Below are positions 1 through 7,773 of a stretch of 64,000 nucleotides of DNA, one piece after another. The stretch spans positions 1 to 64,000 of the forward strand of contig JBCCFW010000016.1 of the NCBI GenBank assembly GCA_039029535.1, written 5' to 3'. How positions within the stretch are numbered: position 1 is the stretch's first letter; every line of letters begins with the position of its first letter. The notes below the pieces were generated by a model. It was not told where the DNA came from. It ran no database searches and saw nothing but the letters and a program-made list of their open reading frames with translations. Position numbers and translations under genes: made by a program. The stretch comes from JBCCFW01 sp039029535 (GTDB taxonomy: Bacteria; Acidobacteriota; JBCCFW01).

Positions 1-1
1 C

Positions 2-145
2 AACGCCGCTCACAACGCGACGACGGCTCAACAGCAGACCAACGTCACGGCACAGGCGGCGACGACCATGGGAGTGACCGTGCTCCTGTCGCTCGACTCG
101 GCCTCGCTCGCCAAGGCGGCGGCCGCGATCCTCAACAGCAAGTAG
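2..145 (+). CDS. RebB-type R-body structural protein (C-terminal part, 5' end outside window)
   Basis: The reading frame is open from the window edge to a TAG and gives 47 residues. It contains NAAHNATTAQQQ, then VTAQAATTMG, then a LLSLDSAS stretch. This closely follows the same region of the next gene (NAAHSATSH, VTAQAATTQG, LYTVDTAS), so both belong to the RebB family (Pfam RebB), the small subunits that polymerise into the coiled protein ribbon of R-bodies. It ends in an Ala-rich tail with LNSK. The locus therefore extends left of the window and further reb genes may lie there. The family call is firm by comparison with the neighbour; the N-terminus is unseen. Confidence 0.8.
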   Translation, partial: NAAHNATTAQQQTNVTAQAATTMGVTVLLSLDSASLAKAAAAILNSK

Positions 146-255
146 CTCGCACTCCTCGTTCCCGTAACCGTTCATGACCTGACCCGTCAGGTCGTTCACG
201 AACCCGAACTCCCCGGTGGCGGCCGCGTGCGTCGTCACGGTATCAGGAGACCGTC

Positions 256-531
256 ATGGCCTTCCCGACCTCAGTCAACAACCAGATCACGGACTCGGTC
301 ACTCAGGCGAACCTGAAGAACCTGGGTGACTCGCCCGCGATTGCCACCAGCAACCTCTTCATCGCCACCAGCCAGGCGCTGGCGAACGCCGCCCACTCTG
401 CGACCTCGCATCTCGCGCAGACCTGGGTGACCGCTCAGGCGGCGACGACGCAAGGCGTGTCGACTCTCTACACGGTCGACACCGCCTCGGCCGGCACGGC
501 GTCTCGTCACATCGAGCGCGTCCGGGCGTAG
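256..531 (+). CDS. RebB-type R-body structural protein
   Basis: This 91-residue protein has the RebB signature: VNNQITDSVTQ near the N-terminus, a central Ala-rich helix with a NAAHSAT segment, and the QAATTQGVSTLYTVDTAS block near the C-terminus. RebB proteins are small, helix-rich, insoluble cytoplasmic subunits of R-bodies, coiled ribbons that can extend rapidly and, in known systems, respond to acidity. The start is preceded by an AGGAG-like sequence (tatcaggagaccgtc). It lies 110 bp after the truncated paralogue, on the same strand, and 28 bp before the next reb gene, so it is probably in the same operon. The C-terminus (RHIERVRA) is basic, unlike its neighbour. Confidence 0.85.
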   Translation: MAFPTSVNNQITDSVTQANLKNLGDSPAIATSNLFIATSQALANAAHSATSHLAQTWVTAQAATTQGVSTLYTVDTASAGTASRHIERVRA

Positions 532-559
532 TCGTCGTCGTCGCGACGAGCGATGAGGC

Positions 560-796
560 ATGAGCTCCGATAGCGTCAACTCGCAGGTCGCCGATGCCGT
601 CACGACGACGGATGCTCTCGTCGTCGGGTCGGCACCGGCGTCGGCGATGGCGATGGTCGACGCGGCGATGGCCGCGTCGGTCGGAACGCTGATGCAGAAC
701 GCGGTCAGCGCCCAGAAGAATGGTCAGCTGATCGCCACGAGCTCGGTAGCGACGACTTGCTCCTGGATCATCAAGAAGGGGACTGGGAGTCCCTGA
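560..796 (+). CDS. RebB-type R-body structural protein, second subfamily
   Basis: A 78-residue protein with VNSQVADAVTTTD, a Met/Ala-rich middle (AMAMVDAAMAASVGTLMQNAV) and SSVATTC near the end. The VNxQxxDxV opening and the QNAVxAQ element are RebB features. It matches the first 75 residues of the next gene more closely than the upstream reb genes (MAMVDAAMA versus MGMLDAVMA, MQNAV versus MHNAV), so it forms a second subfamily. It sits 28 bp after one reb gene and 35 bp before the next. One Cys (TTC) occurs at the same place in both members. A role as a structural or nucleating R-body subunit is inferred from family membership. Confidence 0.8.
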   Translation: MSSDSVNSQVADAVTTTDALVVGSAPASAMAMVDAAMAASVGTLMQNAVSAQKNGQLIATSSVATTCSWIIKKGTGSP

Positions 797-831
797 TGGC
801 ATGAGCCTTCGGCTCGGCCATGGGAGGTGTC

Positions 832-1473
832 ATGGCAGACGACAACCCGGGCACGGTCAACGATCAGATCACCGACTCGGTCATCCTGGCGCAGGTTCTC
901 TCGTCGGGGACGGCGGCGGCCCAGTCGATGGGCATGCTGGATGCCGTCATGGCAGAGACCCTGGGCATGGCCATGCACAATGCGGTCAACGCCCAGCAGA
1001 ACATGCAGATGGTCAGCTCGGCGGCGGTGACCGCGACCTGCTCGCACATGCTCCGTGGGCAACCGGTGATCGAGGTGACGCCTCCGATGCCGATCGTTCC
1101 GCCCGACGAGGACACGTCGGAGGACATCAACGAGATCGAGCGAGACGTTCTCCAGAAGGAGCAGGCTGCCGAGGCGGCCGTGGCCGGTCTGGTGGACGAC
1201 CGAGCCCGAGTGGACCAGCTCGAGGCCGAGGCAAAGTCGAGTCAGTCTTCGGAGAACGACCGGCTCAACAAGCTGGAGACGACCATCGAGTCAGCGATCG
1301 AGAACATCGCCGAGGTGGCCACGAAGGCCGAGAAAAAGAAGAAGAGCAAGAAGAAAAAGAAGCACGCCAAGAAGAAGGCAGCGTTGGCGGAGCGTGCGTT
1401 CGATGAAGAAGGTGACGACGTCCCCGACGACGATCCCGAGGCCCTTCTCGGAACCCGCCACGACGAGCCCTGA
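832..1473 (+). CDS. RebB-type protein with long charged coiled-coil, Lys-rich tail
   Basis: I chose the ATG at 832 because GGAGG (823-827) lies just upstream; an ATG at 820 would add four residues. The product has about 213 residues. Residues 1-75 are RebB-like (VNDQITDSV, MHNAVNAQQN, TATCSHM). From about residue 90 the sequence changes to an acidic, heptad-like region (EDINEIERDVLQKEQ, DRARVDQLEAEAK, LNKLETTIESAIENIA), then a run rich in Lys (EKKKKSKKKKKHAKKK) and an acidic end (DDVPDDDPEALLG). Ordinary RebB proteins are about 80-110 residues, so this is a fusion of a structural subunit with a probable coiled coil and a highly basic segment. The tail might anchor or nucleate the ribbon, or bind nucleic acid or membrane; this is inference. 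Confidence 0.75.
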   Translation: MADDNPGTVNDQITDSVILAQVLSSGTAAAQSMGMLDAVMAETLGMAMHNAVNAQQNMQMVSSAAVTATCSHMLRGQPVIEVTPPMPIVPPDEDTSEDINEIERDVLQKEQAAEAAVAGLVDDRARVDQLEAEAKSSQSSENDRLNKLETTIESAIENIAEVATKAEKKKKSKKKKKHAKKKAALAERAFDEEGDDVPDDDPEALLGTRHDEP

Positions 1474-1525
1474 GGCTCAATCCGGTTCGCCGGCGGCACG
1501 TCTGCCGAACGGAAGGTGTTGATTC

Positions 1526-1933
1526 ATGAGCTCTCCCACGAAGGTGAACGAACAGGCCGTCGATGCCCTCAAGGTCATACGCGAAGCCGTGCTGGCTGCC
1601 GAGGTCGTGCAGAGCGCCGGGGCCGGCAAGGCCTATCAGTCGGTGGCGCAGTCCAGCGCGATCGCGATCCAGGATGCCGCCGACAGCTTGAGGAACCTCG
1701 GTGCCATCAGCGCCACGGCCATCGGCGTCGCGATGACGCAGTACGTGGCCACCGGCGATCCGAAGTACGCCAAGGCGGTTCGGAAGGCTCAAAAGGTGGT
1801 CACGCAAGCGACCAAGGACTTCCGGCGCGTCGGTCGGACGGCCTCCCACATCCTCAACTGCTTCCCGACCGGTGGTCATGGACACTCGCATCATCACGGT
1901 GGTCACGATCACTCTGAGCGACACGAGAGCTGA
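1526..1933 (+). CDS. RebB-like protein with His-rich C-terminal tail
   Basis: A 135-residue protein. It opens with VNEQAVDALKVI, similar to the VNxQxxDxV start of RebB proteins. It then has GKAYQSVAQSSAIAIQDAAD and ISATAIGVAMTQ, which recur almost unchanged in the last gene of the locus (3962-4291), so the two form a third subfamily. The last 20 residues are GGHGHSHHHGGHDH followed by SERHES, a dense histidine cluster that could bind metal or act as a proton sensor. A GGAAGG sequence precedes the ATG by about 9 bp. RebB family membership is likely but weaker than for the first two subfamilies. The tail's role is unknown. Confidence 0.7.
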   Translation: MSSPTKVNEQAVDALKVIREAVLAAEVVQSAGAGKAYQSVAQSSAIAIQDAADSLRNLGAISATAIGVAMTQYVATGDPKYAKAVRKAQKVVTQATKDFRRVGRTASHILNCFPTGGHGHSHHHGGHDHSERHES

Positions 1934-1988
1934 GTGCCGGTCCACGGTCGACCGATTCCCTTCGAAGATCGAATGAGGTGGCGATGAC

Positions 1989-3425
1989 ATGGAGCAACTG
2001 TCGTTCGAGCTGAGAAAACAGGCCCGGAGCATTCTCGGACGAGACCCTGGTCCGCTGAGCGTGCTGGAGGACGGAGCCGCGGCCGCCGAGGGCGTGCTGG
2101 CCTTGGCGCGAGGCGGACGCATCCACGTGTCACCCGCGCTGACCCGCCTGTCACCGAAACGACGACGACACGTTCTCGGACACGAGCTCTGTCACGTGGT
2201 CCAGCAGGCCCGTGGAGTGGTCGAGTCCGAGAACGAAGGGCTCAACGGCTGTCCGGTGCTCGAGCTGGAAGCCGAGCTCTGGGGAGAGTGCTTTGCCGAC
2301 CGGCGCCCTCTCGGCGACTCGCTCGCGACCGATCTCGCGCTCTCTGAGCCGCGCGATCAGGTGACGCAGCACATGGTCGTGCTCGCTGGCCAGTACCTGA
2401 GCGAGCCCGAGCAACAGCTCGAGGAGAAGACCCGCAACATCCTGGCGCTGCTCGGACAGGCCGACTGCTGGCTCGAGTGGGCCATCGGGGTCAAGGAACA
2501 GCACTTCCGCTACGTCGATCAACTCGACCTCGTGAACGGCATCCATCGAGGCCTGCACGGCGACAGCCCGGTGCTCCTGCGCAAGTCGGGGCTGCTCGTC
2601 AGCCCGCAGCGTCTCATGGAGCTCCCGGAGCCGAGTCTCGATCGCCTGCTTGCCGTCGAGCACTGCGACGGCGAGCACGACGAAGAGTCGGTCCGGCTCG
2701 TGTTGGCGGAAGGCGGGCTCTGCTCGGTCGCCGACCTGCGGCTCGTCGATCAGTTCCTGTCCGATCGCAAGCTCAAGGCCGAGCCGATCTTCGCCCACGT
2801 CAGCCTCGCCGATCGCCTGGCCTTGCTGGAGCTCGAGCGGCAGGGTGGGGCTTGTGCGCGCAACCGACAGCGCTGGCCGGAGATCGTGTCCTTCGCGCTC
2901 GAGCATGCTTGCTCGGCCGCCGAGTTCGCCGACTACTACGAATTCTACACGCGCGTCGTGGACCGCTCTCCCTCGGTCAAGTCCAAGAGCGCTCGGCTCG
3001 AAGGAGCCGGCGAGCTCGTGAGCACGCTCTGGCAACTCGTGCTGCCTCATCTCCGATGCCCGGTGGCCTCGCGTCTCCCGACGACGGTCGAGCTCTATGC
3101 GATGTTGAACCAATGGGTCGCCTCGAACGAGGTGGTCGGTTACGCCCGGGCGTCCCAGGCCCTGCGGGACCTTGCTCGAGGGGCGGGGCTCGTCATCGGC
3201 CAGGCGGAGCAGGCCGTGCAGTCGTCGGTCGCCTTCCTGGCCGAGGCACAACGCTTCCTGACACGAACCGAGCCGGGCTCCCGGGTGGTCTCGCAGGACG
3301 GCCTCCATCACGTCTATCGCTATCAGGCCAAGGATGCTGAGGCCGTGGTGAGGGTGAGTGGCGCCGGCGAGGTCACCCTCGAGCGCTTCGTTCCCAACGA
3401 ACCGCCCGGTGCGCAGGTCTCATGA
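1989..3425 (+). CDS. DUF4157-type HEXXH protein (putative metallopeptidase) inside the R-body locus
   Basis: A 478-residue protein. Residues about 43-73 read RIHVSPALTRLSPKRRRHVLGHELCHVVQQ, and HELCH (65-69) is the HEXXH zinc motif in the DUF4157 setting (HELxHVVQQ). Acidic residues in LELEAELWGE (91-100) are plausible third zinc ligands. DUF4157 domains are found in large toxins and in cargo of extracellular contractile injection systems. The remaining roughly 370 residues are helical and unrecognised. The gene lies between reb genes with short spacing (55 bp upstream) and overlaps the next gene by ATGA, so it is probably part of the R-body operon. It could be a processing protease, a released toxin or a structural relative without activity. 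No signal peptide is seen. Confidence 0.65.
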   Translation: MEQLSFELRKQARSILGRDPGPLSVLEDGAAAAEGVLALARGGRIHVSPALTRLSPKRRRHVLGHELCHVVQQARGVVESENEGLNGCPVLELEAELWGECFADRRPLGDSLATDLALSEPRDQVTQHMVVLAGQYLSEPEQQLEEKTRNILALLGQADCWLEWAIGVKEQHFRYVDQLDLVNGIHRGLHGDSPVLLRKSGLLVSPQRLMELPEPSLDRLLAVEHCDGEHDEESVRLVLAEGGLCSVADLRLVDQFLSDRKLKAEPIFAHVSLADRLALLELERQGGACARNRQRWPEIVSFALEHACSAAEFADYYEFYTRVVDRSPSVKSKSARLEGAGELVSTLWQLVLPHLRCPVASRLPTTVELYAMLNQWVASNEVVGYARASQALRDLARGAGLVIGQAEQAVQSSVAFLAEAQRFLTRTEPGSRVVSQDGLHHVYRYQAKDAEAVVRVSGAGEVTLERFVPNEPPGAQVS

Positions 3426-3796
3426 GCGGGACGGGCGCAAGGCCGGAGGGGACCATCGACCTGAGCACCTTGCTCCAGTCGGTCAATCGCTCCATGGCCG
3501 AGGCCAGCGAGTGCGCGACGACGACCTTGCAAGAGGCGGCGAAGCAGGCCGAGTCGGTTCTCGGTGGCCTGAGCGCTGAACGCAACGACTCGATCGCGGC
3601 CGCGATCACCCGGACCAACGAGGTCCTGGCGGCCACGACCGAGCTCACGGGGATGGTGCTCGCGGGGATGGCCACCGTGAACGTCCCGCCCGTGGCCGAG
3701 CCAACGGCCGGCGCGGGAGCGGCTGGTGGCCAGGGCGAACCCGGGACCACCGTGATCGAGGGAGAGTCGGAGGTCGTCGGTGGCCGCGATGCGTGA
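3422..3796 (+). CDS. Small unknown protein, R-body locus
   Basis: A 124-residue protein starting with an ATG that overlaps the stop of the HEXXH gene (ATGA), so translation is probably coupled. Residues 13-80 are predicted helical and Ala-rich (LLQSVNRSMAEAS, LQEAAKQAESVLGGL, AAITRTNEVLAATTELTGMVL). This recalls the composition of RebB proteins but without their VNxQ opening. The C-terminus is Gly/Ala/Pro-rich and acidic (AGAGAAGGQGEPG). I do not recognise a family. Given its position it may be a very divergent R-body subunit or a chaperone-like partner. Confidence 0.55.
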   Translation: MSGTGARPEGTIDLSTLLQSVNRSMAEASECATTTLQEAAKQAESVLGGLSAERNDSIAAAITRTNEVLAATTELTGMVLAGMATVNVPPVAEPTAGAGAAGGQGEPGTTVIEGESEVVGGRDA

Positions 3797-3965
3797 GCTC
3801 GGTCTTCGCATCGAGCTCATCACTGGCCCGGCGGTGACGAGAAGGATCGAGCTCGGCCTGTTCGAGGAGCTTCGTTCGCTGCCGAGCAGCACTGATGCCG
3901 ATCGACTGGAGAGAGACGACAGGGTTCGGGTCCGTGCGGGTGTCAGCACGGGGGCCGCGTCATGA
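3780..3965 (+). CDS. Very small unknown protein, translationally coupled in R-body locus
   Basis: A 61-residue reading frame that overlaps the previous gene by 17 bp and the next by ATGA. GTG at 3780 is preferred because GGAGG (3769-3773) is six bases upstream; the ATG at 3789 would be too far away. The product is charged (MRELGLRIELITG, RRIELGLFEELRSLPS, ERDDRVRVRAG). It has no recognisable domain, signal or membrane segment. The tight overlaps at both ends are the main reason to believe it. It could also be a leader that couples translation of the next reb gene. Confidence 0.45.
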   Translation: MAAMRELGLRIELITGPAVTRRIELGLFEELRSLPSSTDADRLERDDRVRVRAGVSTGAAS

Positions 3966-4291
3966 GCCCGGAGGTCACCGCGGCCCTGAGCGCCATGCAG
4001 TCGTCGGTGCTCTCGAAGCAGGCGATCGGCGCCTCGGCCTGTGGCAAGGCGTATCAGTCGGTCGCACAGTCGGGGGCCATCGCGGTTCAAGACGGCACGG
4101 ACTACCTGCGCTACGTCGAGATGATCGCGGCCACTTCCATCGGCGTGGCGCTCGCTCAGATCGCGGCCGACGAGCCTCAGGGGCAGAAGCTGCTCAAGAC
4201 GGCCCAGAAGCTGGTACCGACGGCGGCGAAGAACTTCCAGGCCGTGGGCAAGGCGGCCGCGGCCGTGGTCAACGCGTTTCCGCGGTCTTGA
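3962..4291 (+). CDS. RebB-like protein, third subfamily
   Basis: A 109-residue protein that shares GKAYQSVAQSGAIAVQD and an ATSIGVALAQI segment with the His-tailed protein at 1526-1933, but lacks the His tail. It starts in an ATGA overlap with the small upstream gene. The whole chain is Ala-rich and helical, ending in AAAAVVNAFPRS. It is the last gene on this strand in the locus and runs 23 bp into the convergent gene that follows. It is probably an R-body component by similarity to its paralogue and by context. Confidence 0.65.
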   Translation: MSPEVTAALSAMQSSVLSKQAIGASACGKAYQSVAQSGAIAVQDGTDYLRYVEMIAATSIGVALAQIAADEPQGQKLLKTAQKLVPTAAKNFQAVGKAAAAVVNAFPRS

Positions 4292-4988
4292 CCTCGGGCG
4301 AGTCCGCTGCACCTCGTCGGCTGCGTCGTCGCTCCCTCTTCTCCATTCGAGCACGGGCCTTCGCAAGAGCCTTCTCCTCGAAGAGCCCGAAGCTGCAGCG
4401 GTCCTGCGAGAGATCCTCGTCGTGGTCGGGGTAGCGGTCGAGGCACTCGCGAAGGGCTTCGTCGGTCGGCTTGGTGCCGGGTAGGTAGACGATCGCTTCG
4501 AGGGCCTCACGGACGCCGCCGTAACGCTGGGGATCGAGCTCGAGGATGACGGGCGGCGTGTGCTGCATGACGAGGTCGAGCCGGGTGCGCCCGACGCGTG
4601 GGCTAGGTGCCCAGACCGTCACGAACATCCGGTTGCCCGCGTCACGCAGGCGGAATTCGTACAAGAAGACCGAGGCGAGCTTCTCGTAGGCGATGTTGGG
4701 ATCGGCTCGCTGGTAGAGACGCCCTCCCGGCGTCTCGATGAGCTTCTTCAACTTGTGCTTGTCGAACGTGCGGGGCACGTCGATGCGCAAGGCCACCTCG
4801 CGCTGAAAGAGGTCCCGCTCCAGGGCCTGGATCTCACGTCTCATCTCCTTGGGAGGTGGCGTCGGGAGCGTGAAGGGGGGGAGGGACTCGTCGGGGCCGA
4901 CCTTCACGGAGTCCGGACGGGCCGCGAGCCAGGACGGAGTCAGGAGTGGTGCGAGGAGCAACAGGACGAGCAGTAGACGAGACGACAT
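4269..4988 (-). CDS. Secreted protein of unknown function
   Basis: A 239-residue protein with a clear signal peptide (MSSRLLLVLLLLAPLLTPSWLAA), then a Pro-rich linker (PPFTLPTPPPKEM). GGAGGG lies 9 bp before the ATG. The middle has EIQALERDLFQREVALR and a beta-rich stretch (RMFVTVWAPSPRVGRTRLDLVMQ). A late segment contains Cys residues (RECLDRY, DRCSFGLF) and the end is highly basic (MEKRERRRSRRG). I do not recognise the family. It is convergent with the R-body locus and starts the minus-strand block after the SixA-like gene. Confidence 0.6.
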   Translation of the reverse strand: MSSRLLLVLLLLAPLLTPSWLAARPDSVKVGPDESLPPFTLPTPPPKEMRREIQALERDLFQREVALRIDVPRTFDKHKLKKLIETPGGRLYQRADPNIAYEKLASVFLYEFRLRDAGNRMFVTVWAPSPRVGRTRLDLVMQHTPPVILELDPQRYGGVREALEAIVYLPGTKPTDEALRECLDRYPDHDEDLSQDRCSFGLFEEKALAKARARMEKRERRRSRRGAADSPEVKTAETR

Positions 4989-5072
4989 GGCGAGCTTCCC
5001 TCCGGATACGAGAACGTCGGAAGAGAATGGCCGGGGGCCGTCAGGGACGCAAGCGGGAAGGGAGCTGTGCGT

Positions 5073-5555
5073 TCAGCCTGCCCAGCCACGGAGCAGCTTG
5101 GGTGGGAGGAAGGCCTTGAGGGTCATCCCCGTGGCGATCTCGCCCGCGAGCCACGCCATCCCGCCCTTCTTGAGGGCGAAGGCCCCCGACAGCTCGAGCT
5201 GGCCCGTGGTCAGGGCGGCAATGAGCTCCGAGAGCCATGGCTCGTGACCGACCACGGCCACGCGCTGACCGTCCGGCAGCAGCTCGAGGAGTTGTCGAGT
5301 GGGCGTGCCGAGAAGGAGCTCGGTTTCGGCGACCTCGCCCTCGGTGATGGGAGCGAGGAGCTCGGCGGTCTGGCGAGCGCGGACCCAGGGTGAGGTCAGC
5401 ACCAGGTCGAGACGGAGCTCGGTGCTCACCAGCGCCTGGACCTCGCGCTCGAAACGCTCGCGGCCATCGTCGGTGAGCACGCGGTCGCCCTCGTCGAGGC
5501 CGGGGCGGCGTTCCTCGGCGATCGCGTGACGGACGACCAACAACTCGAGGCTCAT
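5073..5555 (-). CDS. sixA: SixA-like phosphohistidine phosphatase (histidine phosphatase superfamily)
   Basis: A 160-residue protein with the RHA motif at residues 9-11 (LLVVRHAIAEE), followed by LTDDGRERFE, LVLTSPWVRARQTAELL and the second catalytic His in VAVVGHEPWLSELI. This order is the branch 1 histidine phosphatase fold of SixA, which removes phosphate from phosphohistidine on phosphotransfer proteins in the cytoplasm. The length matches SixA (about 160). GAGGAGG precedes the ATG. It follows the BNR-protein gene by 13 bp and may be co-transcribed with it. The actual substrate here is unknown. Confidence 0.85.
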   Translation of the reverse strand: MSLELLVVRHAIAEERRPGLDEGDRVLTDDGRERFEREVQALVSTELRLDLVLTSPWVRARQTAELLAPITEGEVAETELLLGTPTRQLLELLPDGQRVAVVGHEPWLSELIAALTTGQLELSGAFALKKGGMAWLAGEIATGMTLKAFLPPKLLRGWAG

Positions 5556-5568
5556 CGGAACATCCTCC

Positions 5569-7692
5569 TCACGGGAGCGGTCGTCGCAGGATGGTGGCGT
5601 TCTCGCCCACGGCCCAGAGCTCGGCTCGGTCGGGAGCAGGGACGAGGGCGGTGATCGGCGTGACGATCCACGGTGAACTCCATTCCAGCGTCCAGGTCTC
5701 GCCGCCGTCTTCCGTCATGTAGAGGTGGCCACGACCCGGGTCGGTGGGGTTGTCGCGGATGGCGACCCAGGCTCGGTTCGCGTCGTGGATGTAGAGGTCC
5801 TCGGTGTCGTAGTGCCCGATCTCGGCGACCAGCGTCCACGTGTCGCCACCGTCGGTGGTCCGGTGGATGCGCCCGCCCACCGCCGTGACGAAGCCGAAGT
5901 CGTCGTCGAGGAAGGTCACGCTCCGGTAGTGGTCGTGCTCGGCCGGCGTGCGATCGAGCCAGGTGTCGCCACCGTCGAGGGTCTGCAGGATCTCGCCGTT
6001 GCCGTGGGCGCCGGTCACCGCCCAGCCCCGGTCGCGATCCCGCATCTCGATGTCGTTGACGAGCAGGACCGAGCCGGTCGTCAGCGGCATGGACCAGGTC
6101 GTGCCCGCGTCGTCGCTGCGACGGATGAGACCGTCACCGCCGTAGAGGTACACGCGGCTCGCGTCGAAGACGTGGCACTCCTCGAGCCAGCCGGGGACGG
6201 TGCTCTGCAGGTCCCAGGAGTCACCGCCGTTCGTCGTCTGCCAGAGCGGGACCGAGCGACCGTAGTGACAGCTCACGGCGTCGTCGGCGGTGAGGAAGCG
6301 CAGCACGCGGGCGCCGGGAGTGCCGGGATCGTAGTCCCAGCTCGCGCCGCCGTCGAAGGTGAGCTCGGTGTAGTCGGTGCCCGGCACGTAGTCGGTGGTC
6401 ATCGCCAGGCCCTTTTGCTCGCTGCGCCAGTCGATGGTCCACCAGAGCGGCGCGTGGTGGACGAAGTCCATGCCCTCACCGCGGTCCGTGCCGTGCCAGA
6501 CCTGGCTGAAGTTGCTGCCGATCCAGACCTTGTCGTCGCGGTGAGCGAGGGTGGTGAGGTAGCGCGTCGGCGGGATGGCCGTGGTCGTCCAGGTGTCGCC
6601 GCCGTCCTCGGTGGTCAGCAGTCGTGAGCGGGGGCCACCCAGGTCGAAGGCAGCCACCGCGCAGCGGTCGACGCTCTGACAGTCGAGCGCGTCGTTGTAG
6701 TAGTAGCCGGAGGCACCGACGATCTCCCAGCTCGTGCCCGCGTCGGTCGTGCGGAGGATGGTGCCGTTGGGGTTGGAGTAGCCGACGGCGAAGCCGACCG
6801 TCTCGCTGGGGAAGCTCAGCTTCTGGATGCCGTTCATCTCCGGAGGCAGCGGGGTCTCGTCCCAGGTGGCCCCGCGGTCGGTGGTCTTGTAGACGTGGGG
6901 AGCGACCGAGCCGTCACGCACGGCGATGAAGCCCGTGGTCTCGTTGACGAACTTGATGTCGGTCGCGCCGATGCCGCCGCTTCCGAAGCTCCGGTCGTGC
7001 CAGTGCAGGCCGCCGTCGACGGTGGTGATGACGAGGAAGTTGCCGCGGCCGTCGTCGCCGCAGGCCCAACCGTGCTTGTCGTCGACGAAGCTCACGCCCG
7101 AGAGGTCGCGGGTCGTGCCGCTGACCTGCTGGACCCAGGTCTCGCCTGCGTCCACGGTCTTGTAGACGTGGCCCTTGTCCCCGACGACCCAGCCGATGGA
7201 GTCGTCGATGAAGTCGAGGTCGTTGAGACCGGTCGCCGTGAGGTCGGGGAGGTGGCGCTCCTCCCAGGTCAGGCCACCGTCGCGGGTCCGCAAGAAGGTG
7301 GAGAGTGACTCGCCTCGCGAGAGCGTCCGGCCACCGCAGGCGAAGCCGGTGAGCCCGTCGTCCATGATCTCGAGCCCGTACATGAAGACGCTGGGCTTCA
7401 TCTTCACGATCTCCCACGGGCTGGCGTCTCCCCGTCGACGGGCCGAGGACCGAGTGGTCGAGCGGAGACGTCCTCGTTCACGGAGACCGGTCGGAGCGCT
7501 CGGTGAGGGCTGCCGGCGCTGGACGCCCGGGCGCTCGGGGCTCTCCGGGGCACCGACGGGGATGAGCGGCTCGCCCCGAAGCGACGGGGAGGTCGGGGAG
7601 CGGACCGAGCCGGCTCGGGAGCCGACGGCGAGCCCAGCGGCCAGGGCGCCGGTGAGCAGGAGGGAGACGGGCCGGGGACGGACGGCGTGCAT
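5569..7692 (-). CDS. Secreted BNR/Ycf48-like beta-propeller protein
   Basis: A 707-residue protein with an N-terminal signal peptide (residues about 8-27), followed by a low-complexity Arg/Ser/Pro stretch to about residue 90. The rest is a series of repeats of the type TxDGGxTW (TRDGGLTWEE, TVDAGETWVQQ, TTDRGATWDE, TLDGGDTWLD, TEDGGETWTLEW), each followed by a VxFxDxxxGWAVG-like strand. This is the BNR/photosystem II stability factor (Ycf48) propeller type found in exported proteins of many bacteria. A GGAGG lies 7 bp before the ATG. It probably acts outside the cytoplasm as a binding scaffold; no catalytic residues are evident. Confidence 0.8.
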   Translation of the reverse strand: MHAVRPRPVSLLLTGALAAGLAVGSRAGSVRSPTSPSLRGEPLIPVGAPESPERPGVQRRQPSPSAPTGLRERGRLRSTTRSSARRRGDASPWEIVKMKPSVFMYGLEIMDDGLTGFACGGRTLSRGESLSTFLRTRDGGLTWEERHLPDLTATGLNDLDFIDDSIGWVVGDKGHVYKTVDAGETWVQQVSGTTRDLSGVSFVDDKHGWACGDDGRGNFLVITTVDGGLHWHDRSFGSGGIGATDIKFVNETTGFIAVRDGSVAPHVYKTTDRGATWDETPLPPEMNGIQKLSFPSETVGFAVGYSNPNGTILRTTDAGTSWEIVGASGYYYNDALDCQSVDRCAVAAFDLGGPRSRLLTTEDGGDTWTTTAIPPTRYLTTLAHRDDKVWIGSNFSQVWHGTDRGEGMDFVHHAPLWWTIDWRSEQKGLAMTTDYVPGTDYTELTFDGGASWDYDPGTPGARVLRFLTADDAVSCHYGRSVPLWQTTNGGDSWDLQSTVPGWLEECHVFDASRVYLYGGDGLIRRSDDAGTTWSMPLTTGSVLLVNDIEMRDRDRGWAVTGAHGNGEILQTLDGGDTWLDRTPAEHDHYRSVTFLDDDFGFVTAVGGRIHRTTDGGDTWTLVAEIGHYDTEDLYIHDANRAWVAIRDNPTDPGRGHLYMTEDGGETWTLEWSSPWIVTPITALVPAPDRAELWAVGENATILRRPLP

Positions 7693-7773
7693 GATGGAAC
7701 CTCCGCGTGGGGAACCTAGCAGCGCCCCTGGCCCGGCTCAAGGCAGGCCGGGGGTCGACCGGAGAGAGCGATC

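Noticed and set aside
176..193. GACCTGA-CCCG-TCAGGTC hairpin between the first two reb genes
   Set aside because: Seven bp stem without a T tract; may weaken transcription between reb genes but I cannot support a terminator call.
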